A stretch of DNA of 64,000 nt, taken from contig NZ_SWBM01000007.1 of the NCBI RefSeq assembly GCF_005116465.1, positions 1-64,000 on the forward strand. Reading direction: 5' to 3'. Origin of the DNA: Robertmurraya kyonggiensis. GTDB lineage: Bacteria > Bacillota > Bacilli > Bacillales > Cytobacillaceae. Under the pieces are notes generated by a model, which saw only the letters and a program-made list of their open reading frames with translations, was not told the DNA's origin and made no database searches. The translations under genes and the position numbers were made by a program. Within the stretch, counting starts at the first letter, position 1; each line of letters begins with the position of its first letter. Below are positions 44,099-53,392 of this stretch, piece by piece.

Positions 44099-44409
44099 AT
44101 TACCTTTTTTGGGTTCTCTAGTACTCTACGGGACATTAGCACCTCTTTTATTTACCTCTTTATTTTTTCTACTGCATTAAGGGCTTTTAGAACCTCTCTT
44201 ATTTACCTTTTTTAGTCTTTCCACTTCACTAAGGTCCTTTAGAACCTTTTTTATTTACCTTTTTCAGTCTTTCCTCTTCACTAAGGTCCTTTAAAACCTC
44301 TCTTATTTACCTTTTTTAGTCTTTCCTCTTCACTAAGGTCCTTTAGTACTTCTCTTATTTACCTTTTATAGTCTTTCCACTGCAATAAGGGCTATTAGAT
44401 CAATTTGAG
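44099..44409. repeat. 52-bp tandem repeat, array B (6 units)
   Basis: Units begin at 44099, 44151, 44202, 44254, 44306 and 44358 (period 52, one unit 51). Core of the unit: TTTACCTTTTTTAGTCTTTC, CTCTTCACTAAGGTCC, TTTAGAACCTCTCTTA. The middle units differ at only a few positions; the outer ones are degenerate. The sequence is unlike arrays A and C although the period is identical. CTAAGG / CTTTAG and AGGT / ACCT can form small hairpins. No ORF, between convergent genes. Confidence 0.88.
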
Positions 44410-44491
44410 AATAAGATTATTTATCAATGTTGTGTATAAAACAAAAAACGCCCTAAATCCACTCTCGGATTCACGACGCTCATCAAATATC

Positions 44492-44680
44492 CTACATCCA
44501 ACTCTCCGGTCTCAAAAACACTTCTGTGACAACTGCGATAAAGACGATTACCAGAACAACCGACAATCTTAAGATACCTTTTTTGGATAACCCCTTGTTT
44601 GCGGCTGTATCCTTTCTAGTAATAATCGCTGCAGCGATAAATCCCACAATAACTACCGCTAAAGAAAAATAGCCTTCCAT
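44492..44680 (-). CDS. small two-helix membrane protein
   Basis: 62 residues: helix 1 FSLAVVIVGFIAAAIIT, a short basic loop (RKDTAANKGLSKKG), helix 2 ILRLSVVLVIVFIAVVTEVFL. The positive loop predicts cytoplasmic location of the loop. No family recognised. A plausible gene because of its clean composition and spacing; only moderately supported. Confidence 0.5.
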   Translation of the reverse strand: MEGYFSLAVVIVGFIAAAIITRKDTAANKGLSKKGILRLSVVLVIVFIAVVTEVFLRPESWM

Positions 44681-44719
44681 CTTCTATTCCCCCCTAAAAT
44701 ATATCTACTGTGATAATAG

Positions 44720-44812
44720 TTAAAACATCATATAGAACACCATGATTGCAAATTCAAATAGAGCAGACACAACCACTCCCAAATTAACTATCTTTATTAT
44801 AAACTCCTGCAT
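44720..44812 (-). CDS. possible 30-residue membrane peptide
   Basis: ATG (44812) to TAA, encoding a hydrophobic stretch ending MVFYMMF. There is no clear ribosome binding site upstream; GCAGGAG lies inside the ORF. It precedes the two-helix protein on the same strand. Weak support, recorded for completeness. Confidence 0.25.
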   Translation of the reverse strand: MQEFIIKIVNLGVVVSALFEFAIMVFYMMF

Positions 44813-44927
44813 GCTAAAAAAGAGTGAACTCTATGTGAACAATGAAACATGTCGATTGAGCGAAAGCCCTACCTGTGTGCTATAATTTTCCTCATTAACA
44901 TCCATACTAAATCTCGAGGTGAAATTG

Positions 44928-46109
44928 ATGTATAAACTGTTGTCCCATAATGATTTGGATGGAGTTGGATGCGGGATTCTAGCGAAGCTAGCTTTCGGTA
45001 AAGACGTCCATGTGCGCTACAATTCCATCGCAGGACTAAATCGGGAAGTGGAAAACTTTTTCGAACAAGAAGAGCAAGAAACTTTCCTGTTCATTACGGA
45101 TCTTTCTGTAAACGAAGAAAATGAAAAAAGAATCGAGGAGTTCCATCGAGCTGGCGGTAAGGTTCAGCTGATTGATCACCATAAGACTTCACTCGCATAC
45201 AACAATTACGACTGGGGCCATGTTGTTGTCGAGGATACAGCAGGAAAACTGACTTCGGCGACATCTTTGCTCTACGAATATTTGATCGCGCAAGGATTGC
45301 TTCATCAGTCTGAAGCAGTAGATGAATTTGTGGAACTCGTTCGCCAATACGATACGTGGGAATGGGAGAAAAACAATAACCAGCACGCACAAAGATTGAA
45401 TGCCCTTTTTTACCTAATCTCAATTGAAGAGTTTGAGGAAAAAATGCTAGAGCGTCTCAGAACAGATGACCATTTTTATTTTGATGAATTTGAGAAAAGA
45501 ATTCTCGATATGGAAGAAGAAAAGATTGAACGATACATACGCAGGAAAAGAAGAGAACTTGTTCAAGCTCAAATTAAAGGTCATTTTGCTGGAGTCGTTT
45601 ACGCCGAATCGTATCATTCCGAGCTTGGTAACGAATTAGGGAAGGAGTATCCGCATCTCGACTATATCGCCATCCTCAATATAGGTGGAAAAAGAATCGG
45701 ATTTCGCACCATTCATGATCACGTAGATGTGTCTGAAGTGGCAGGTCATTTTGGCGGAGGTGGACACGCAAAAGCTTCTGGTTGCTCGATGACTGAGAAA
45801 GCTTACAAGCTTTTTGTGACCGATACCTTTCCTTTGGAAACACTTCATGAGGATGCTAAAAATAATCGCTACAACGTCAAAGATTCTTCCTTCGGGACAT
45901 TGTATCGAAACCACTCAGACGACCGTTTTCTCATTCGCCCAATTAACCAATCGGAATGGGTCATTGATAAAAACAAACGCAAGCTCGACAAGACCTTTAC
46001 TAGCTTTGCCGAAGCTGAGAAATTCTTAAAACGAACAGAAGCAGCCTGGCTAGTAAGAGACGACCAATTTGTTAATTACTTAATCGACGAAGTTAAAAAA
46101 TCAAAATAA
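44928..46109 (+). CDS. nrnB: DHH-family phosphoesterase, nanoRNase NrnB-like
   Basis: 393-residue DHH-DHHA1 enzyme that degrades short oligoribonucleotides and possibly cyclic nucleotides. DHH motif LIDHHKTS near residue 82, N-terminal metal motif SHNDLDGVGCG at 6-16, C-terminal DHHA1 glycine-rich loop GHFGGGGHAKASGCS. Length is like YngD (NrnB) of B. subtilis and longer than NrnA. Start ATG 44928 has GAGGTG 9 nt upstream. Confidence 0.9.
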   Translation: MYKLLSHNDLDGVGCGILAKLAFGKDVHVRYNSIAGLNREVENFFEQEEQETFLFITDLSVNEENEKRIEEFHRAGGKVQLIDHHKTSLAYNNYDWGHVVVEDTAGKLTSATSLLYEYLIAQGLLHQSEAVDEFVELVRQYDTWEWEKNNNQHAQRLNALFYLISIEEFEEKMLERLRTDDHFYFDEFEKRILDMEEEKIERYIRRKRRELVQAQIKGHFAGVVYAESYHSELGNELGKEYPHLDYIAILNIGGKRIGFRTIHDHVDVSEVAGHFGGGGHAKASGCSMTEKAYKLFVTDTFPLETLHEDAKNNRYNVKDSSFGTLYRNHSDDRFLIRPINQSEWVIDKNKRKLDKTFTSFAEAEKFLKRTEAAWLVRDDQFVNYLIDEVKKSK

Positions 46110-46136
46110 GCGACCCTCATCTGAAGGTCGCTCTTT
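46109..46136. terminator. bidirectional terminator
   Basis: AGCGACC / GGTCGCT with a 10-nt loop between the convergent nrnB and siderophore permease genes, followed by CTTTCT on the plus strand. Confidence 0.75.
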
Positions 46137-47147
46137 CTATGCTTTTTTCAGCAATAAATACATAAAATAAGGTGCACCAATTAACGCGACCATGATCCCA
46201 GCTGGAATTCCATCTGGATCAAGGACATTGCGTCCAATCGTATCTGCCACTAAAAGCAGCAAGCCCCCTAATAAAACCGCAACCGGAACAAAGAGTTGAT
46301 TTCGCGGACCGACCAAAGATTTTGCAATATGCGGAGCCATTAAACCGATAAACGCAATCGCACCCGTTACAGATACAGCAGCAGCCGCTAATGCCACAGC
46401 CGCTATTAGTAATGAGATCCGCTCACGTTCAATTCGAACACCGACCCCAATCGCAACTGGTTCGCTCATCCCTAAGAGATTCAGGCGATTTGCTTTATAC
46501 AGAGTAAAAGGAATCAAAATCACGAGCCACGGAAGAATTGCCCAGATAAATGGCCAATCGGTCCCCCATATATTCCCGTTCAACCATTTCGCAATAAAAT
46601 CAACTTTAAATGGATCAACCGATGAAAAGATGATAATCATTACACCTGCAAGAGCCATGGAGAATCCAACACCGATCAACACTAATCGAACGGGCTGAAG
46701 TCCATTTTTTCGACTATAGGAAAAGGCGTAAATTGCAACCATCGTTAATAAAGCACTAGCAAAGGCGACTAGTGGAAGAACATAGACAAAGGTGTTGGCA
46801 TCCACAGGGAAACTCAAGTAAAAAATCGCAACACCTACTCCTGCTCCTGAGTTAATTCCGATGATGCCAGGATCCGCTAAATCGTTACGGGTAATTCCTT
46901 GTAAAATGGCGCCCGATAATGCAAGAGCCATTCCCCCTAATAAAGTCACAACAACTCTCGGTAAGCGAATCGAAAACAAAACAAATTCTTCTTTAAATGA
47001 TCCTTGACCAATAATCGTTGGAATCAGGCGATCATAGGAAAGAGAAGAATATCCTAATCCAATTCCAATCACGATCGTTGCCAAAATTAACAATGCTAAA
47101 GCCAACATGATAATCCGTTGTTTTTTTACAAGACTTGGATGAATCAT
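46137..47147 (-). CDS. iron-siderophore ABC permease (FecD type)
   Basis: 336 residues, FecCD family, about ten transmembrane segments. Landmarks GGMALALSGAILQGITRNDLADPGIIGINSGAGVGV and GAIAFIGLMAPHIAKSLVGPRNQ. ATGA overlap with the first permease (47144-47147). It probably forms a heterodimer with that permease. Similar to YfhA of B. subtilis (schizokinen/arthrobactin uptake), by memory. Confidence 0.88.
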   Translation of the reverse strand: MIHPSLVKKQRIIMLALALLILATIVIGIGLGYSSLSYDRLIPTIIGQGSFKEEFVLFSIRLPRVVVTLLGGMALALSGAILQGITRNDLADPGIIGINSGAGVGVAIFYLSFPVDANTFVYVLPLVAFASALLTMVAIYAFSYSRKNGLQPVRLVLIGVGFSMALAGVMIIIFSSVDPFKVDFIAKWLNGNIWGTDWPFIWAILPWLVILIPFTLYKANRLNLLGMSEPVAIGVGVRIERERISLLIAAVALAAAAVSVTGAIAFIGLMAPHIAKSLVGPRNQLFVPVAVLLGGLLLLVADTIGRNVLDPDGIPAGIMVALIGAPYFMYLLLKKA

Positions 47148-48160
47148 GAGAATGCTCGACCTCCTTTTCGAACGATGAAAAGGAAGAATGGCAAGCCAAG
47201 AATGGAAACAATCGCTGCCACAGGCGTTTCATATGGAGCGCTAATAGTCCGACCAAGTGTATCCGCTAAAAGCATGAAGCTTCCGCCCATAATGACGGAC
47301 ATCGGGATAATGAAACGATAATCCGTCCCTACCACCGCTCGCACAATGTGTGGAACCATTAAGCCGATGAAGGCCATGTTTCCAACTAGAGCAACAGCTG
47401 CCCCAGCTAATATGACAATGACGATAAACAGAATTGCTTTAATTTGCGTCGTCTTTTGTCCTAACCCAACAGCTACTTCTTCACTTAAACTCAAAATCGT
47501 TAATTGTTTCGATAAAATGATAGAAATCAAAACTCCAATAATAATGAATGGAATAATGACTTGAAGCTGTCCCCATGTTGTTCCGACTAATCCACCTGCA
47601 GTCCACATAGAAACATCCTTGGATATTTTAAAATAAAGGCCAATGCCTTCAGCAATCGCTGTTAAAAAAGCAGACACAGCTGCTCCAGCTAAGACAATAC
47701 GGAATGGTGAGAAGCCCCCTTTTTTCATCGAACCAAGGCCTAGCACCATGAGTGTACCAACTCCCGCTCCTACAAAACAGGCAATCATAATCCAAAAGTA
47801 GTTCGCTCTAGGGATGAATGCCATCGTAATCGCTAATGCCACATTGGCTCCAGCTGATAATCCTAGCAAGCCAGGGTCAGCTAATGGATTTCGCGTGAGG
47901 CCTTGCATAATTGCACCAGCAACTGCCAAAGCGGCTCCTACAAAAATCGCAGCTACTTCACGTGGAAAACGTATTTCACGTAAAATAGAAAGCTTCTCTC
48001 CTGATTGATTAGTAGTCAGCGCTAGCCAGACATCCTTTACAGTCGTATCAGCTGCTCCGAACACCACAGATGCAAGGAAAATTCCAATGAAAACGAGGAG
48101 CCCTATTAATAACTTATAGGTAAATTGCATGGAAGATTGTTTTTCTTTCGTCATGATCAT
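47144..48160 (-). CDS. iron-siderophore ABC permease (FecC type)
   Basis: 338 residues, FecCD family; landmarks GAALAVAGAIMQGLTRNPLADPGLLGLSAGAN and GNMAFIGLMVPHIVRAVVGTDYR (ATPase contact loop). Follows the binding-protein gene by about 60 bp. Partner of the second permease; similar to YfiZ. Confidence 0.88.
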   Translation of the reverse strand: MIMTKEKQSSMQFTYKLLIGLLVFIGIFLASVVFGAADTTVKDVWLALTTNQSGEKLSILREIRFPREVAAIFVGAALAVAGAIMQGLTRNPLADPGLLGLSAGANVALAITMAFIPRANYFWIMIACFVGAGVGTLMVLGLGSMKKGGFSPFRIVLAGAAVSAFLTAIAEGIGLYFKISKDVSMWTAGGLVGTTWGQLQVIIPFIIIGVLISIILSKQLTILSLSEEVAVGLGQKTTQIKAILFIVIVILAGAAVALVGNMAFIGLMVPHIVRAVVGTDYRFIIPMSVIMGGSFMLLADTLGRTISAPYETPVAAIVSILGLPFFLFIVRKGGRAFS

Positions 48161-48219
48161 TTTTCTCCTTAAACATGGGAAAAGGAATTCTTATTTCTAA
48201 GAATCCCTTCATTTTTTTC

Positions 48220-49149
48220 TTACTTACTGTTCATAAAACTATCAATAAAGAAATCTAGCTGGAAGTCTAAAGTAATCGGGTCGTTAAAATAGAATTCTGA
48301 CGCATCCACTTCAAATACGCGATTATTTTTCACAGCGGGGATATTTTTATAGCTTTCAGTATCCTTGAATGAACTATCTGCTGCTGCATCTGAACTTAAG
48401 ATTATGTAGTCTCCAGCATATTCTGGGATTACCTCAGCTGATAGAGCATAATAGCCTTCTTTAAGAGCCATTTCTTTTACCTTTTCAGGCATTTTCAGCT
48501 TCATTTCTTGATAGAGAATTTCCGTTCCACGACCCCAGTTATCGCCAAAGACATATAGCTCTTTAGCATAGCTTTCCATAACTGAAACGGTAGCGTCTTC
48601 ACCAATTTTCGCTTTAATTTCTTCTCCTGCCTTCTTAGAGCGCTCTTTGAAATCGTCTACCCAAGCACGAGCTTCATCTTCCTTATTTAATAGTTTCCCA
48701 ATTTCAATGTACTGCGTTAAGTAATCTACATTTCCATAAGTATATGAAACGGTTGGTGCAATTTCACCTAATTTATCTAAATTCTTGGTTGTAGATGCAG
48801 CAATAATTAAATCTGGTTCAAGCTCAATAATTTTTTCTAAGCTTTCATCTGTTACTTCTACTGCATCCTTTATATAAGACTCATAACGTTTATTTGCTTT
48901 TGACCATGAATCAACACCAACAATATTTACATCGAGTGCCATTACAAATCCAGAATTAGCTAATGCAACAACTCTTTGTGGATTAGCTGGAACCTCAATT
49001 GGTCCATTTTCCGATTCATACGTAATCGTAGTAGGAGCCTTGTCTTCCTCTTTAGCAGTTTCTTTCTCACCATTTGATGCTGATTGATTGCCACAGGCAC
49101 TAATAACTAGCACTACTAGTAGCATAAAGGGTACTAACAGCTTCTTCAT
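48220..49149 (-). CDS. iron-siderophore-binding lipoprotein
   Basis: 309 residues, lipoprotein signal with lipobox VISAC, then a PeripBP_2 domain: VVALANSGFVMALDVNIVGVDSW, IIELEPDLIIAASTTKN, VKNNRVFEVDASEFYFNDPI. Start at 49149 with GAGGAG 9 nt upstream; the gene overlaps the end of the ATPase gene by 50 bp, so they are coupled. YfiY/FeuA class. Confidence 0.88.
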   Translation of the reverse strand: MKKLLVPFMLLVVLVISACGNQSASNGEKETAKEEDKAPTTITYESENGPIEVPANPQRVVALANSGFVMALDVNIVGVDSWSKANKRYESYIKDAVEVTDESLEKIIELEPDLIIAASTTKNLDKLGEIAPTVSYTYGNVDYLTQYIEIGKLLNKEDEARAWVDDFKERSKKAGEEIKAKIGEDATVSVMESYAKELYVFGDNWGRGTEILYQEMKLKMPEKVKEMALKEGYYALSAEVIPEYAGDYIILSSDAAADSSFKDTESYKNIPAVKNNRVFEVDASEFYFNDPITLDFQLDFFIDSFMNSK

Positions 49150-49945
49150 CTTGTTCTTCTCCTCTTAATAAGTTGTAAGTGACACACATTGGTTTGTTTG
49201 TGCGTGGATCTCTTCCAATTTCAGCATCTATATGAAAAACTTTTTTCAATACTTCATGGTTAATCACTTCTTCGCAGTTCCCTGCTTTTACAACTTCCCC
49301 ATCCTTCAAGGCAATCAGATAATCAGCAAATCGAGCTGCTTGATTTAAATCATGAAGAACCATAACGATTGTACGTCCTTGTTCCCTGTTAAGCTTTTGT
49401 AACAATTCTAATACTTCTAGTTGATGAGCCATATCAAGATAAGTGGTAGGTTCATCTAGAAAAATAATGTCGGTTTCTTGAGCAAGGGCCATCGCTATCC
49501 AGACACGTTGTCTTTGCCCTCCTGATAAAGCATCAACAGGACGATATTTGAAATCGATTGTTCCAGTCACCTCAAGGGCCCAGTCAATCGCCTCATAGTC
49601 CTTCTTCGATAACCGACCAAATCCTTTTTGATATGGGAAACGTCCGTAGGATACGAGTTCTCCAACCGTTAAACCGCTTGCACTTTCCGGTGTTTGTGGC
49701 AAAATTGCCATTTTCTTGGCAAGTTCTTTTGTATTTTCTTTTGCTATATTTTCTCCATCTAATAAGACGGCTCCAGATTGATGAGGAATGATTCGAGTAA
49801 TGGCTTTCAAAAGTGTAGATTTTCCACAGCCATTCGGTCCAATAATAGTCGTAATTTTATGATCTGGAATGGCAACACTTAGTTCCTTCACAATAAAACG
49901 CTCACCGTATCCGATACTCACATCATTTGTATATAGGCGAACCAT
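49100..49945 (-). CDS. iron-siderophore ABC ATPase (YusV type)
   Basis: 281 residues, FecE-like ATPase: Walker A GPNGCGKSTLLK, signature ALSGGQRQRVWIAMAL, Walker B IIFLDEPTTYLD, switch His LHDLNQ. First gene of the operon, which in B. subtilis is separate (yusV) and serves several importers; here it is next to its partners. A Fur box lies 30 bp upstream. Confidence 0.9.
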   Translation of the reverse strand: MVRLYTNDVSIGYGERFIVKELSVAIPDHKITTIIGPNGCGKSTLLKAITRIIPHQSGAVLLDGENIAKENTKELAKKMAILPQTPESASGLTVGELVSYGRFPYQKGFGRLSKKDYEAIDWALEVTGTIDFKYRPVDALSGGQRQRVWIAMALAQETDIIFLDEPTTYLDMAHQLEVLELLQKLNREQGRTIVMVLHDLNQAARFADYLIALKDGEVVKAGNCEEVINHEVLKKVFHIDAEIGRDPRTNKPMCVTYNLLRGEEQDEEAVSTLYATSSASY

Positions 49946-49973
49946 CGTCCAACCCCCGTTTTATAAAATCGTA

Positions 49974-49992
49974 ATTGATAATGATTTTCAAT
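49974..49992 (-). promoter_or_regulatory. Fur box of the siderophore operon
   Basis: ATTGATAATGATTTTCAAT, a good match to the Fur dyad (TGATAATNATTATCA). It sits between the divergent ATPase and ferredoxin-NADP reductase genes, on the ATPase side. Confidence 0.85.
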
Positions 49993-50146
49993 GTCATGTG
50001 GTAAATATAATTCGATTCAACATTCTTGTCAATATATAATGTTATAAAATTCTCACTAATACTTCATTTTTTTAGTATTGTTCAATTTATGTTCAAAAAA
50101 TGCCTTCAATTTTATATTGCAGATATATATAATTCCGTTTATAGTT

Positions 50147-50166
50147 AAATGAGAATGATAATCAAT
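50147..50166 (+). promoter_or_regulatory. Fur box of the ferredoxin-NADP reductase gene
   Basis: AAATGAGAATGATAATCAAT, a second Fur-type dyad (GATAATCA half perfect) 16 bp before the start codon of the divergent reductase, near its AGGTG site. Confidence 0.8.
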
Positions 50167-50182
50167 ATCTGAGGTGAACGGC

Positions 50183-51235
50183 ATGGATAAACAAGAATTA
50201 TTTGATGTAACCATTGTTGGAGGCGGACCCGCTGGTCTTTATTCCGCATTTTATAGTGGTCTTCGCGAAATGAAAACAAAGATCATTGAGTTTCAGCCAC
50301 AGCTTGGTGGAAAGCTTCATGTTTATCCTGAAAAAATGATTTGGGATGTTGGCGGAATGACACCTGCTCCTTGTGCTCAGTTAATTGAGAATCTAGTCAA
50401 GCAAGGTCTTACATTTAATCCAACTGTTGTTCTCAATGAAAAAGTAGAATCGGTTACACGCAACGAAGAAGGAATCTTTGTTATCCAAGGTTCTTCTGGT
50501 CAAATTCATTACTCTAAAACAATCATCATGGCAGTAGGTAGCGGCATTTTAAACCCTCAAAAGATTAATATTGCGGGTGCAGAGCGTTTCGAAGTCTCTA
50601 ACTTACATTACACGGTAAAAGCGTTGCAACAATTCAAAGATAAAACCATTATGATCTCAGGTGGCGGAAATACAGCGATCGATTGGGCTAATGAATTAGA
50701 GCCAATCGCGAAAAAGGTTTATTTAACTTATCGAAAAGATAATTTATCTGCCCATGAAGCACAAGTAACACAATTATTAAATAGTACTGTGACGTGTCAC
50801 TTTAATTCAGGTATCACTCAGCTTATTGCCGGTGAAAATCATGAAGAAATTGAGCAGGTTGAACTTACAAACCACGAAACCGGTGAAGTATCTTACATAT
50901 CCGTTGATGATGTCATTATCAACCACGGCTATGAGCGCGAGTCTTCCTTATTAAATAACAGTGAATTGAATTTTGAGTTGGTCGATGATTTCTATATTTC
51001 AACAACACCAACTGGTGATTCTTCAATTCCAGGACTTTACGCTGCAGGAGACATTGTTTCTTATGAAGGTAAAGTTCAGTTAATCGCAGGTGCGTTCCAG
51101 GATGCCGTCAATGCCGTTAACAAAGCTAAGCAATTTATCCAGCCTGATGCTACTAAAAGTGCAATGGTTTCCTCTCATAATGATCTATTTAAAAAGAAGA
51201 ATCGTGAGCTTGTTAAGCAAATGGTCGGTCGTTAA
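50183..51235 (+). CDS. ferredoxin/flavodoxin--NADP+ reductase, thioredoxin-reductase-like type
   Basis: 350 residues. FAD motif TIVGGGPAGLYSAFYSG near residue 10, NADPH-binding motif MISGGGNTAIDWANEL near residue 160 and C-terminal AAGDIVSYEGKVQLIAGAFQDAVNAVN. No CxxC, so it is a ferredoxin-NADP reductase (YumC/YcgT group) and not a thioredoxin reductase. The Fur box and the divergent siderophore operon favour the iron-regulated YcgT-like role, e.g. reducing iron taken up. Start ATG 50183 after GAGGTG. Confidence 0.88.
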   Translation: MDKQELFDVTIVGGGPAGLYSAFYSGLREMKTKIIEFQPQLGGKLHVYPEKMIWDVGGMTPAPCAQLIENLVKQGLTFNPTVVLNEKVESVTRNEEGIFVIQGSSGQIHYSKTIIMAVGSGILNPQKINIAGAERFEVSNLHYTVKALQQFKDKTIMISGGGNTAIDWANELEPIAKKVYLTYRKDNLSAHEAQVTQLLNSTVTCHFNSGITQLIAGENHEEIEQVELTNHETGEVSYISVDDVIINHGYERESSLLNNSELNFELVDDFYISTTPTGDSSIPGLYAAGDIVSYEGKVQLIAGAFQDAVNAVNKAKQFIQPDATKSAMVSSHNDLFKKKNRELVKQMVGR

Positions 51236-51250
51236 TATGAATAGTAGAAA

Positions 51251-51281
51251 TGCGTTAGCCAAAAGGTTAACGCATTTTTTT
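51251..51281 (+). terminator. reductase terminator
   Basis: TGCGTTAGCC / GGTTAACGCA with an AAAA loop followed by seven T. Confidence 0.92.
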
Positions 51282-51404
51282 ATGGGCTAGAAGTGTTAGG
51301 CTTTTTGACAACTTTTCTTTGAAACGAAAGCGTTCGATCGAGAAAACACTTATGTACTGATGGTATAATGGAAAATATTAATACATATAGGGGGGAATGT
51401 CATC

Positions 51405-52304
51405 TTGAATGATGTAACAATGCAACAACATCTCGATAATCAATTTGCTCATCGACGACTAACAAAAGCACAGGTTGCCAAAAGAACATTTTTTATCATC
51501 CTTGGTGCCGTCTTAATGGCCGTTGGGATTGAAATTTTCTTGGTGCCAAATACCATTATGGATGGTGGCATCGTAGGGATATCCATTATCCTCTCTCATT
51601 TGACAGGCGTTAAGCTTGGACTATTCTTATTCTTCTTAAACGTTCCTTTTTTCTACATAGGCTACAAACAAATAGGGAAAACATTTGCCCTATCCACGAT
51701 TTTAGGAATTACCGTCATGTCCATCACCACTGCTTACTTACATCACGTTCCAGCTTTCACAGAAGATATGCTACTCGCCACTGTATTTGGTGGAATCATT
51801 TTAGGAGCGGGAGTCGGTTTAGTCATCCGCTATGGCGGAAGCTTAGATGGAACTGAGATTCTTGCTATCCTTCTTAACAAAAAAATGCCCTTCTCTGTTG
51901 GCGAATTCATCATGTTCGTTAATATTTTTATTTTTGCTTGGGGCGGATTTGTCTTCGGATGGGATAGAGCAATGTATTCAGTCCTTGCTTATGCCATTAC
52001 CTTTAAAACGATCGACATCGTCATCGAAGGGCTCGACCAATCGAAATCAGCGTGGATTATTAGTGATCAATATACCGAAATTGGCGACGCCATCCTTGCC
52101 CGTCTTGGTCGTGGTGTAACTTATCTTACTGGAGAAGGCGCATACACAGGTGATGATAAAAAGGTCATCTTTTGTGTCATCACAAGACTTGAAGAGGCAA
52201 AATTAAAATTGATTGTTGAAGCCGTCGATCCTTCCGCCTTTTTAGCAGTTGCAGATATTGCTGAGGTGCGTGGAGGCAGATTTAAGAAAAAAGATATCCA
52301 TTAG
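51405..52304 (+). CDS. YitT family membrane protein (DUF161-DUF2179)
   Basis: 299 residues with five or six N-terminal transmembrane helices (LGAVLMAVGIEIFLVPNTIMDGGIVGIS is the family signature; landmark EIFLVPN) and a soluble C-terminal DUF2179 domain (VTYLTGEGAYTGDDKKVIFCVITRLE). Function unknown. TTG start, GGGGGG 9 nt upstream. A TATAAT lies at 51364-51369. Confidence 0.85.
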   Translation: MNDVTMQQHLDNQFAHRRLTKAQVAKRTFFIILGAVLMAVGIEIFLVPNTIMDGGIVGISIILSHLTGVKLGLFLFFLNVPFFYIGYKQIGKTFALSTILGITVMSITTAYLHHVPAFTEDMLLATVFGGIILGAGVGLVIRYGGSLDGTEILAILLNKKMPFSVGEFIMFVNIFIFAWGGFVFGWDRAMYSVLAYAITFKTIDIVIEGLDQSKSAWIISDQYTEIGDAILARLGRGVTYLTGEGAYTGDDKKVIFCVITRLEEAKLKLIVEAVDPSAFLAVADIAEVRGGRFKKKDIH

Positions 52305-52389
52305 AATTTTCAGTCAAAATTTTAGCGTTTTTTTACATTCCTGTGCATAATAGAATTTGTACGATAAAAACACACAGGAGGGACATACC

Positions 52390-53232
52390 ATGCCAATAAG
52401 TTTACAGGATACTACTACACTACATAACGGAGTAAAGATGCCATGGTTTGGCCTTGGCGTATTCAAGGTAAAAGAAGGCTCTGAGGTAGTCGAGTCTGTT
52501 AAAGCCGCCATCAAAAATGGTTATAAAAGCATTGATACGGCTGCCATCTATCAAAACGAAGAGGGCGTTGGCCAAGGGATTCGTGAGTCTGGTGTACCAA
52601 GAGAAGAATTGTTTGTAACCTCTAAGGTTTGGAATTCGGATCAAGGCTATGAATCCACTCTTCAAGCATTTGAAACAAGCCTTCAAAAATTAGGTTTAGA
52701 CTATTTGGATCTTTATTTAATTCATTGGCCAGGCCAAGACAAAGAGCGTTTCAAGGCAACTTGGAAAGCACTTGAAAAGCTTTATAAGGATGGACGTGTG
52801 CGTGCAATTGGCGTAAGTAATTTTCATGTCCACCATTTAGAAGATTTACTTGAAGATGCAGAGGTTAAACCAATGGTAAATCAGGTGGAATACCATCCTC
52901 ATTTAGCTCAACTAGAACTGAGAAGCTTCTGTAAGAAGGAAGGTATCCAGCTTGAAGCATGGTCACCACTAAAGCAAGGTGAATTATTGGACGACCCAAC
53001 CATCAATGAAATCGCACAAAAATATGGAAAGTCCGCTGCTCAAGTGATCTTACGATGGGATTTACAAAACGAAGTCGTGACCATTCCAAAATCCATTAAG
53101 GAGCAACGCATTATTGAAAATGCAGATATCTTTGATTTCGAGCTCTCTCACGAGGATATGGAAAAAATCAACGCTCTCAATAAAGATGAACGAGTTGGAT
53201 CTGACCCTGAAATAATGAATGCTGGGTTTTAA
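52390..53232 (+). CDS. aldo/keto reductase (YvgN type)
   Basis: 280-residue NADPH-dependent TIM-barrel oxidoreductase. Catalytic residues visible: Asp/Tyr in SIDTAAIYQNEEGVG, Lys in FVTSKVWN, His in YLIHWPG; the NADPH site is IPKSIKEQRIIENADIFDFEL. Typically reduces methylglyoxal and other aldehydes. Start ATG 52390 after AGGAGGG. Confidence 0.92.
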   Translation: MPISLQDTTTLHNGVKMPWFGLGVFKVKEGSEVVESVKAAIKNGYKSIDTAAIYQNEEGVGQGIRESGVPREELFVTSKVWNSDQGYESTLQAFETSLQKLGLDYLDLYLIHWPGQDKERFKATWKALEKLYKDGRVRAIGVSNFHVHHLEDLLEDAEVKPMVNQVEYHPHLAQLELRSFCKKEGIQLEAWSPLKQGELLDDPTINEIAQKYGKSAAQVILRWDLQNEVVTIPKSIKEQRIIENADIFDFELSHEDMEKINALNKDERVGSDPEIMNAGF

Positions 53233-53256
53233 ATATTTTGATTGAATCATAAGACG

Positions 53257-53304
53257 AAGCCATCCAAAAACGTTAGGTTACTACGCTTTTTGGATGGCTT
53301 TATC
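53257..53304 (+). terminator. aldo/keto reductase terminator
   Basis: AAGCCATCCAAAAA / TTTTTGGATGGCTT (14 bp) with a long loop, then TATCTTT. Confidence 0.88.
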
Positions 53305-53392
53305 TTTGGTTTTTTAGAGAAGATGTGCTTGTTGTAATGTCATACGAACATAGTTCGTGTTTTATAGGAATAGTTGTCTTCATGAGGGTGGC

